Below, piece after piece: positions 55,472-64,000 of a stretch of 64,000 bases of DNA. The stretch is from Chrysoporthe austroafricana (Eukaryota; Ascomycota; Sordariomycetes; Diaporthales; Cryphonectriaceae): assembly GCA_001051155.2 (NCBI GenBank), contig JYIP02000001.1, positions 868,001-932,000 on the forward strand, written 5' to 3'. Each line of letters begins with the position of its first letter. Positions within the stretch are counted from its first letter, which is position 1. Position numbers and translations under genes: made by a program. Under the pieces are notes generated by a model, which did no database searches, was not told the DNA's origin, and was given only the letters and a program-made list of their open reading frames with translations.

Positions 55472-56533
55472 TGTGAAAACTTGCAAGATTCAGCATGCAA
55501 ATCGATAGACTCCCTTCCTATCTTTTATTTCCAAGCCATACTCATCATCAGCCTTCACATTGGCACCCAACGAGGCAAATACATTGTAACATGTACTATC
55601 CTCATGTTTTTCGTGTGCATGCCAATTATTGCGTTAAAGTCATCAAGAGTGGCTTGCTACCATGGGCCAAGTGCTTTGCTCCAGAGGTCTTAGCATATGC
55701 ACGATACTCTATTACTTCTGAGTGTCATTTAAAATATTTACAACTTTCTCCCCTGACTTTGGTCACCGTCCTGGACTCGAGTAGCGTCTTGTCAGATATA
55801 AATCTGGGGTAACGATATGATGATGGTGTTTAGGCATAGCGGCTAGCTTCTCTCTCCATTTCAACTGAAGAAGGATGCAATTAAACCTCGGTTCGCAGAT
55901 GCGATGATGATACCTGGCTCCTTTGATACCGTATGATAAGAAAGTCTCCAACGACGCCCTATATTGTTGAAGGATCTCCAGGTCTGCGGGTAGATCAGCT
56001 TTCGTACAATACTGATCGGTGGATGCATGCATCACGGAGACCGAAGCTCAAGTTTCATGAATTCCAAGTCTTCAGGCCAACTGTGGTATTTCAGATGATG
56101 TAGGTCTGCAGACTTATATTATTATCTCTATGCACCGATAAGCAGTAGCAGTATATCCATTCTTCCGGAGTAGCCCCTGCCGACCCCTGCTTAGGTAGGG
56201 TGTGATATTCCGGTTTCTGCTATCTGGATTCGCTTGCTTGCAGCTGACGGAGTCACTAGTAGCTCAACTCCTCCTTTGCAGTTCTGTGAATGATCCCTGG
56301 TCTAACCCCTGGTAGCTGTTGGTCCCAACATAAGATTTACGAGGGTCGAATCGTTCACAGGCTGGCATACATTGAAATATCGAAAATAAATATGAGCGCC
56401 TTCTCTTTCCACGCCCCCCCTACCACCTCTTCTTCTCTTTTCTCTTCTTCTAGGCCAAATGTACTTTCTCGGCCTTGGAGTTCGATCTCCTGAAGCCTTC
56501 GTACAGTGAGCAAATATACTCACGACTGGCACC
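55472..56533. other. Intergenic region
   Basis: AT-rich 3' flank of the SDR and promoter of the sedolisin gene. A C/T-rich block (56400-56450) precedes the start. No gene is supported. Confidence 0.45.
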
Positions 56534-59294
56534 ATGCGACTACGCCTCCTCGGCGCAGCTGCGTTGGTGGGACCCGCAATCTCCGCCGTTGCGGCCCTCG
56601 CGGTCCCAGCAACTCACATCGTCCACGAGAAGCGAGACCTGTCTTCTTCACTGGCTCCACGATGGATCAGACGCTCTCGAGTTGACGGGCAATCTTTTCT
56701 CCCTGTGCGCATCGGACTTACCCAGTCAAACCTTGACATCGCACACGATCACCTCATGCGGATTTCCGACCCCGCCTCGCCCGATTACGGCAAACACTGG
56801 ACTTCTGACCAAGTCATTGACTTCTTCAAGCCTTCCGACGAAGCTGTCGGTCAAGTTACGAAGTGGCTTACCGATAATGGCATCAATTCTATCACTCACT
56901 CGGATAACAAGGGCTGGCTCGCATTCGATGCCCCCGCCGCAATGGTCGAAGCACTTCTGCACACCGAGTACTTCGAACACCATGACTCCGTCACCGGCGG
57001 CGTGATGCCTGCATGCGATAAGTATCACGTGCCCAAGACAATCCAGCACCACATCGACTATATCACCCCGGGGATAAGGTTAATGGCCCCGATCACTGTG
57101 GAGGCGCACGGTACTATGCACGAGAAGGTCAAGCGAAGTATGTATTCAGCCCCTCCCCTTCCTGCTTTTACAAGGCCGCAGACGGCTGTGAGCAAGACGA
57201 GAAAGTCAAAAAGAAGATGATGAGGAAGGCAAAGACGAGAAAACATCGAAAACACGTTAAATTGGCCTGTTAAGACTGTTACTAACCTGAGCCCTTAGGC
57301 CAGTCGATACACAAGATCCCCCTCAATTCTGGGATCACTCCTGTGGCGAACAACAACTTGAACAACTGCCGAAATTCAATCACCCCTGAATGTGTTGCCG
57401 CCCTATACGAAATTCCTCCTGGCAACAAGTCGGACCCATCCAATGTTCTGGGCATTTTCGAGACCAATCTGCAGTTCTGGGACCAGGAAGACCTGAACGT
57501 TTTCTTTGGAAATTACAGTCCACAGATACCGCAGGGGACGCATCCCACGAACAAGTTGATCGATGGGGGAATTGCGGAGACGACTAATGCTACTCTGCCT
57601 CTATATGACGGGGCGGAGGCTCTCCTGGATATTGACCTGGCATATCCAATCATTTGGCCTCAGAGCATCACAATCTACGACTCTGACGATCCCAGAATCC
57701 AGGCTTGGTATAACAATACCTGTAAGCAATCATATTATTACTTTTACTTTCGACTGGACCCATAGTCCGCATCGTGGAATAGAGCGGCTGAAGGCAATAG
57801 TCGTAGACTTCTCACAGGACTTGTACCACTCTCCTGTGGACAATTGCTAACATGTATATAACAAATAGGGACATGGGGATTCAACACGTTTCTAGATGCG
57901 ATAGATGGTAGCTACTGTACTTACACCGCTTACAACGAGACTGGCGACTTGGTCGGTCTCGATCCAACATATCCTGATCCTTTGCCTGGCGGATACAGCG
58001 GTCAACTGCAATGCGGCGTCTTTGAGCCAACGGTAAGCAATTTATCACCTTCAGTTCTGATACCTCTCTGAAGCCTGAAGACCGTTGTCGGCTGTTGTAA
58101 GAAAAACAGAAGACATGAGACATCATTCAAGCATCGGGAACGGTGCTGCAGATACTCGGGCCACCACTGTTGTTTTGGGACCATCAGACGCTGACATGCG
58201 AGGATAAGAACGTCATCTCCCTGTCCTATGGAGGCACCGAAGCTGCTGTTCCTATCGCCTATCAAAAGCGCCAGTGTAACGAGTACATGAAGCTCGGTCT
58301 GCAGGGCATCACCTTCGTGTTCGCATCGGGCGATAATGGCGTTGCCGAGCGAGTCCGCTTCACGGATAAAGAGGCCACCTGCATTGGATTTGAAGGTCTG
58401 ATTTTCAACCCATCATGGCCGTCAACTTGGTAAGTCTTCCAATTAACTGTGGCTCTCATATAAGGGTTTTGTGAATTCACAAAAAGGGAATGGCATTGTC
58501 CTTCCATTTCTATTCCGTGAAGGAGCTTTGTTCTGCTAACAACTTGATAGCCCGTATGTCACCAGCGTTGGTGCTACTTACATCCCTCCAGGCAAGACTA
58601 TCTATGACCCTGAGGCGGCTGCGATCTTTCTAGACGATGCCAACAGCACTTCTGGAGGAGGTTTCTCGAATGTCTACGGCATACCCGAATACCAGAAGAA
58701 CGCCACAGACCAGTACTTTGCAGCTCACTCTCCAGACTATCCGTACTACAGTGGGCTGGTCAAGAACGCAAATAACCCTGTCCTGCCCAACGTCACGGCG
58801 CTGGCGGGCGATACTGGAGGCCGATAGTAAGTTTAGCAGACTGTCCTTGACGGACCAGCTTTGGGCTGATGTTATATCCAGCAATCGAATCGGCCGTGGC
58901 TATCCTGATGTCTCTGCGAACGGAAATAACATCACCATAAGCATCGGAGGTGCGTTCTACAATGTCGCCGGTACTTCAGCATCCACACCAATCTTCGCGT
59001 CTATCATAAATCGAATCAACGAAGAGCGGATCGCCATCGGCAAGAAGCCTGTTGGGTTTATCAATCCGACGCTGTATGCGAACCCGCAGATGTTCAATGA
59101 TATTACTAGCGGTGGTAATACGGGCTGCGACGGCGGAGGTTTCGACGCGGTTCAAGGCTGGGTAGGTCTTTTTTTGTTTTCGGTCCAGCGTGCTTGCCAT
59201 GAAGGCTGACAGTCGTTCTTTGAAGGACCCCGTGACTGGGCTAGGAACGCCGAGCTATCCCAAGATCCTGAAGGTGTTTATGGATCTGCCATAA
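56534..59294 (+). CDS. Secreted tripeptidyl-peptidase, sedolisin (S53) family
   Basis: Seven exons (56534-57137, 57299-57721, 57869-58032, 58209-58429, 58551-58826, 58882-59161, 59226-59294) give 678 residues. A signal peptide (1-23) is followed by a pro-kumamolisin activation domain (about 40-190) and the peptidase domain. Catalytic residues are Glu308 and Asp312 (EALLD) and Ser595 (GTSASTP), with an SGDNGV oxyanion segment between them; the C-terminal calcium site shows as DPVTGLGTP. Sedolisins are acid-active extracellular proteases that release tripeptides. The first four introns (161, 147, 176 and 121 nt) are far longer than others in the window, although each join restores the family sequence. 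The third join (PT to NVISLSYGG) is the least certain. It is convergent with the NLP gene. Confidence 0.88.
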
Positions 59295-59674
59295 GCCAGC
59301 TGTGGGTGTGGATGTGACCGCAATTCCGGCCTTACCTTTCTACCATGCGACCTTGGGCCTCAGGGCCTCAGGGTAAATTCGACTAGACTTCTTCAGAAAT
59401 TATGGCAGGCCTTTTGAGAAAATTTCCTTTGCACAACTACTACAAGCGTAGCAATGTGAATTTTGACTCTCTCTCTCTCTCGCTCTCGCTTGGCGGCAAA
59501 TCACTGTTCACATTGCGCTTGAGATGGATTACAAAGATGTTGTGCTTGCTCTTGTATCAAGTAGTTGCAAAAGGCAAGACGAGTCCATCATTAGCATTAC
59601 AAAGACGTGGCCCCGAGACTCCTTCATATCTGGGCTCAGCGGCAGGCTATCTCTGCCTTCTCAGCAGGGATCTC
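59295..59674. other. Short convergent intergenic region
   Basis: 380 bases between the stops of the sedolisin and NLP genes. It contains a TC-dinucleotide run at about 59467-59490 and a duplicated GGGCCTCA at 59357-59372. Both 3' UTRs must lie here. Confidence 0.6.
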
Positions 59675-60612
59675 TTAGATGCCAAGGTATCCGTACGCCT
59701 CCGCCAGGTAGCTTTCGAAGTCGGAGTCGAGGAAAGGCACGATAGCAGCTATTTGACAATTAGCACACATAGCCATCCTTCGTCGAGACGGTAAATACGT
59801 ACAACCCCAGTCCTTGTCGGTCAACGCATCCTGCGCAACGGTGGGCAGCTCGTCCCACGAGATCAGAGGCTGCGTCCCGCCAACGGTGGTGGTAAAGCCC
59901 AGAGAGTGGTCAAGAATGAGGCTCGCGGAGTAGTACTTGATGAGAGGGTTTGTGCCACTGAGGTAGTCGTCGCAACCGGTGCCGGTGCACACGTTGTAGT
60001 CGCCGTGGTAGGAGGCAGCCATGCCTACCAGTGTGGCGTCCGTGCTCTCGCTGGACAGGACAACAACAGCGTTCTCCCAGTCGTAACGGTGTCCGATACC
60101 CAGCGCGCCCTCGAGAAGGTTGGGCTCGTCCTTGGGCATGAACCACGAGTACATGATGGCGTAGTAGTCGCCGTAGGTCTCGGCGCGGGCGTAGATCTGC
60201 CCGGTGGAGCTGCTGCAGTCTCCATCAGAGCTTCCTGTAGGGGACAGACCGGCACTGGATGAGACTCTCGTCAGCGCTGTATTTTTCCGAGTTTGCAACG
60301 ACGAAGCGGAGAATATAGTGCCTACCTGGTATCACCCTCGGCGTCGACGGCGGGGAAGGGCACACATCCATCGACTACGTATAGGTAGGGCCACCACTTC
60401 TCCATGAGAGTACCCTCCGTGCTGTCGGGCACGGTGGTAGCGAAACCCACAACCTCGTCGGAAGGAATATCACTCCGCTTGGCGATAGGCGCGGAGCGAA
60501 CCTTCGCAGGCCGCAGTCCGTTCTCACCCGTCGGGATGATGTTACGGGGTGTAGCGAGGGCTGCGCAGCCCGCGCTCATGGCAAGCGCCGACACGGAGAT
60601 CTTTGTGAGCAT
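59675..60612 (-). CDS. Necrosis-inducing protein-like (NLP/NPP1) secreted protein
   Basis: Exons 60612-60326, 60254-59803 and 59748-59675 give 270 residues. A signal peptide (about 1-20) and a short pro-like region ending in KR precede the NPP1 domain. The family heptapeptide, GHRHDWE in most members, reads GHRYDWE here (about 150-156). The ending follows the family pattern (DWG, then VPF and a short Asp/Phe helix). NLPs are secreted by fungi, oomycetes and bacteria. Some bind plant sphingolipids and permeabilise dicot membranes; others are non-cytotoxic and are sensed as patterns. The changed third histidine and the central cysteine pair make activity uncertain. All exons are intact; nothing indicates a pseudogene. 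It sits among other secreted-protein genes. Confidence 0.88.
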
Positions 60613-60702
60613 GATGGCGACGGCTGGGTTGTCTCCGCGTTGCGTCTGTGGGTGATACTGGCAGACTCCATCGTGATGGGATTATGAGCGGACGATGCTC
60701 GA

Positions 60703-60710
60703 CCTTTTAT
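60703..60710 (-). promoter_or_regulatory. TATA box of NLP gene
   Basis: GATAAAAGG on the minus strand about 91 bases upstream of the NLP start codon. Confidence 0.5.
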
Positions 60711-61924
60711 CTTGACCCGGGGGTGACATTCTCGTCGGGTATTACTCTCCTGATCCGTCCACCTGTGCGGTAATGGGAATTGGCCAATGCTTCTCCTGGT
60801 GGGTTGATAGCCACTTTCAGTCCCACATCCGGCCCTCCATACCGAAGTCTTGACTTGGCGGCACGGAGGCGCGCCGGGGAGGGAGAAGGGTGCATTGGAG
60901 CGTCGCAAGCTAGGGGCGACCACGTCTTCGAAAGGATCGCAAGTATTGGACGGTTGTTTGCCGGTCAGGCCTCGTCGGTCCGCTCCGGCTTGAGCTTCGC
61001 AGTGCACGTGTCCGTGCCGGTTCGACCGAAATCTCGCTAGCAGCAGGGCCGGGATGCTGGCGCCACCCTGGCACGACCGGCTCAGGTGCCGGCTCAGGAG
61101 CCTCTTTGGGAAGGCCGCATCACAAAATTGGGCTGGAGAGATTATCCCGAGATTAGAACCCTACACTGACAGAACATCGTCAATGCGAGCGGTAAATCAG
61201 AGCCAGCTCGCCAAGACGTCTCCTTCAAGCTTAAGTACGTCGTTACCGGTCCCCCGATGCTGCGTGGTCACATGAATTGACTGCCATATCCTTATGGGCA
61301 CGTGGACGCCGGGACGCGTTGCTATAATTACAGCTTTTGTTTAGGATCGCATACCTAGTACTGAGCGACTCATACCCCTGGCGCCCCGTAAACTGTCCCT
61401 TACAGACCGAACCGGTTCTCGTACCATCAGCAGTAATTACAAGAGGCAGAAGACAACAAGGACACGCAGAGATCACATTATCGATGCAAATAGTTCTAGG
61501 GCTTGTTGCGGACTTGCGCCACTGTGGTGTCTGGCTGTAATTAAGGGTCAAAACCGAATCGCTGCCGAGAAGGAGACCAGAGAGCCTCGGAGCCGAGATA
61601 GATCGCCCCATCTCAAGGACCACCATGCCTCACACTTATGTAAAAAATTCTCTTTGCGTACGAGGCTGGCCCGAGCTCGACCATCAGCATTCATGACGTC
61701 CGCGTTCTCCAGAGCGTTGCGGGATACTCTATGGCTGTCCCAGATCTGGGGTGACGATGTGGGGAAGACCAGGGTTTTGACTGGGCAACCTGGCAGCATA
61801 TTAGGGCCAGGACCGGTTCAGATGATCAACAACGCAGTGGAACGTAGCATTACAGTACTACGGTAGAGTTTCCCCGCAAGGTTGGGCACACCAGCTGATC
61901 ACAGATCGTCGTGTAGCTTGGGCG

Positions 61925-61932
61925 ATAAAAGG
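61925..61932 (+). promoter_or_regulatory. TATA box of GH125 gene
   Basis: GCGATAAAAGGTT, about 165 bases upstream of the ATG at 62094; the same octamer is used by the divergent NLP gene. Confidence 0.45.
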
Positions 61933-62093
61933 TTCGCCCTTTTGTTGGGCTAGGCGGATGTAGGATTACATAACAGCACAGTGAGCTTTTGAGTGCTCGT
62001 CGTAACTACAGGCCGTCGACCGTCCTCGAGCATCGCACGACCTATGCGATTTCCAGGACGCGAGTGCACGCGAAAGTTGCCAGGGTTGCCAGT

Positions 62094-63722
62094 ATGTTGT
62101 GCTCGACGGTTCTACTGCATGCCGCCCTGTTCTCTGGGGCGGCTCTAGCTCAGTGTCCAGACTACACGGACTATTCGGAAGAGCGCCACCCTCCGTACAG
62201 CAACGGCACGTTCCAGCTCTCCTACATGCGGCCTGCCCCGGCGTGTCGGACTTTCAACTCGTCGGATGTCGAGGCGGTCATCGTCGAGATGCAGAGTGTG
62301 ATCACTGACCCCGACTTGTACCGGCTTTTCGAGAACGCCTACCCGAATACCCTGGACACCGCCATCAAGTGGAAGGGGTACGCCGCGAACAACTCGGAGG
62401 AGGAACTCACCTTCGTGATAACTGGAGATATCAACGCCATGTGGCTTCGGGACTCGGCGAACCAGATGCAATCTTATCTCCCGCTGCTCAAGGCGAATTC
62501 TTCCGCGGACAGCATTGCCTCCCTGTACCGAGGCGTCATCAATCTTCATACTCGCTACATCCTGACAGACCCATACTGCAACTCATTCCAACCCCCTGTC
62601 GAGTCGAACCTATCCGCCTCCGTCAACAGCGCCGCGACTAACGACGTGGTCAAGCCGACATACAGCAACACGAGCGTGTTCGAGTGTAAATATGAGCTCG
62701 ACAGCTTAGCAGCGTTCCTTGAAGTCTCCACAAACTACTACAACGCAACCCAGGATCTGGACTTCTTCGGCAAGTTCCAGTGGATCGCTGCCGTACAGGA
62801 GGTTATGAACACCGCCAACGCTATGATGACGCCGACGTACGGGGCAAATGGCTCAGTGCTGGACTCGCCGTACACTTTCGAACGCACGACGGACCGCGCA
62901 AGCGAGACTCTTGAGAACAATGGCCTCGGTAGCCCCGTGGCCAACGGGACGGGTCTCGTGAGGTCGGCTTTCCGTCCGAGTGACGATGCCACAATTTTCC
63001 AGCTGTTCATCCCCGCAAACATGATGTTCTCCCGGTATCTCGCCTCTGCAGCTCAGATCATGGCGGCTCTTGGCGATGCTGCCCCGTCGGGGCTGGCCGA
63101 CCAGATGACAGCGATGTCGGAATCGATACGAGCTGCGGTCCAGAAGTACGGCATTATCACGAATTCAATCACCGGTACGCAGGTCTATGCGTACGAAGTT
63201 GATGGGTTCGGGAGTATTGTGATCATGGACGATGCTAACATCCCTTCACTGCTGTCCGCCCCGTTCTTCGGGTTCTTGGATGTCGACAACGAGGTTTACC
63301 AGAACACCAGGGCCATCGTCTTGGACCAGACGGGCACGAACGGGAACCCGTATTTTATGCGCGGACCAGTCATAAATGCTGTCGGTGGTCCGCACGATGG
63401 TCCTGGTTATGCCTGGCCGATGGCTAGTATCATGAGGATCTATACTAGTAATGACGAGGCCGAGATCACGGAGGCGCTGGGGGAGATCGTGAGTAGCACA
63501 GATGGGTTGGGCTTGATACATGAGAGCATCAACACTTTTAACCAGAGCGATTGGACAAGGCAGTGGTGAGTACCCAGCTTTTGATCGATGAAGATTATGA
63601 AGACCAGTGCTAACAGGTTGATAATTAGGTTTTCGTGGGCGAATGGATTATTTGGGCAGATGATCTTGAATCTTAATGACACGAAACCAGAGATCCTGAA
63701 GCAGAGTTATCAGTCATTCTGA
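62094..63722 (+). CDS. Secreted GH125 exo-alpha-1,6-mannosidase
   Basis: Exons 62094-63565 and 63629-63722 give 521 residues; the 63-nt intron (GTGAGT, CTAAC branch) falls within a Trp codon (QWFSW). The start is the first ATG in frame and begins a clear signal peptide ending in ALAQ; the longer open frame upstream has no ATG. The mature protein carries the glycoside hydrolase family 125 (formerly DUF1237) signature: GDINAMWLRDSANQ near residue 112 and GPGYAWPMASIMRI near 445, then HESIN. GH125 enzymes are inverting exo-alpha-1,6-mannosidases acting on mannans and N-glycan-type chains. About a dozen N-glycosylation sequons fit an extracellular or vacuolar enzyme. Length is normal for the family. 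Confidence 0.9.
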
Positions 63723-63853
63723 TAGTTTCCATAATATCAGCGAATATCACGCAGATCTTTACCTTCATCTGTTGACCCAATTATTTAGTGACATATGGAC
63801 CTAACAAGTAGGTCGATATCAAGACTGCTACCAGAGCGTCCAACGGCAAAACA

Positions 63854-64000
63854 TTAGATGGCCAGCCTAAATTTTAACAAATCCTTCTCAACAATCTCGT
63901 CCTTTCGTGCCTCCAGTTCCTCCAGATTCCAGGTCGCAGCAATGAATCTGCCTGAGAGCCAGTCTCTCTGCTCCTTGCACAGCCAGACCATCGTGTCGGC
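63854..64000 (-). CDS. C-terminal end of an SDR, cut by window edge
   Basis: A minus-strand frame enters from the right edge and ends with TAA at 63854-63856, giving 48 residues with no start in the window. It reads like the end of fungal short-chain dehydrogenases: a VWLCKEQRDWLSGRFI segment (the helix and strand after the substrate loop), then a Trp-containing linker, an ELEARKDEIVEKD helix and KFRLAI. The catalytic part lies outside the window. The gene is convergent with GH125, 131 bases from its stop. Confidence 0.65.
   Translation of the reverse strand, partial: ADTMVWLCKEQRDWLSGRFIAATWNLEELEARKDEIVEKDLLKFRLAI

Larger units (their letters stand above)
60613..62093. other. Divergent promoter region of NLP and GH125 genes
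   Basis: A 1.5 kb spacer between two outward-facing secreted-protein genes. It has TATA elements near both ends, each within GATAAAAGG. Internal frames are short and without domains, so no gene is called. Confidence 0.5.

Noticed and set aside
61989..62093. 35-codon N-terminal extension of the GH125 gene
   Set aside because: It begins with TTG and would bury the signal peptide that starts at the ATG at 62094.

Overview
The window looks like nuclear DNA of a filamentous ascomycete (Pezizomycotina, probably Sordariomycetes). Genes are well spaced. They carry short introns with GTRNGT donors and CTAAC-type branch points, mostly 50-80 nt. The content is typical of moulds: a wetA-type conidiation regulator, a PalI/SUR7 membrane protein, an FLC/TRP-like channel protein, an FHA-forkhead regulator, a laccase, a sedolisin protease and a necrosis-inducing-like protein. 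I place 18 protein-coding genes, one of them cut by the right edge. I see no rRNA, tRNA, CRISPR or intact transposon.

Left part (1-33 kb), core-type genes: an FLC/TRP-like membrane protein (1904-4386, +), wetA (6214-8799, -), a disordered conserved-type protein (10768-11748, -), a 7.6 kb gene-poor block (11749-19367) with minisatellites and coding-like fragments, a two-exon protein of unknown role (19368-20841, +), a SUR7/PalI family protein (21824-22601, +), a molybdate transporter (23465-24820, +), a four-span membrane protein (25079-26239, -) and a very long Fhl1-type FHA-forkhead factor (28575-33131, +).

Middle part (33.8-47.6 kb), oxidoreductases: an FAD monooxygenase (-) divergent from a cinnamyl-alcohol-type zinc dehydrogenase (+), a Y_phosphatase3 family phosphatase, a cytochrome P450, a second zinc dehydrogenase and a secreted laccase. 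No polyketide or peptide synthase is present. If these genes act together, oxidation or detoxification of aromatic compounds is more likely than a classical secondary-metabolite cluster; this is inference from families and proximity.

Right part (47.6-64 kb), accessory and secreted: a 5.9 kb gene-poor stretch, a 99-residue membrane protein, an SDR, a seven-exon tripeptidyl-peptidase (sedolisin), an NLP/NPP1 protein, a secreted GH125 mannosidase, and the C-terminus of a second SDR running off the edge. Laccase, sedolisin, NLP and GH125 together suggest a plant-associated or saprotrophic lifestyle.

Several gene models needed splice reconstruction: a hidden last exon in the FLC gene, a 23-nt micro-exon in the laccase, and a stop-free 60-nt intron in the small membrane protein. 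All splice calls are read from the sequence and not confirmed by transcripts.
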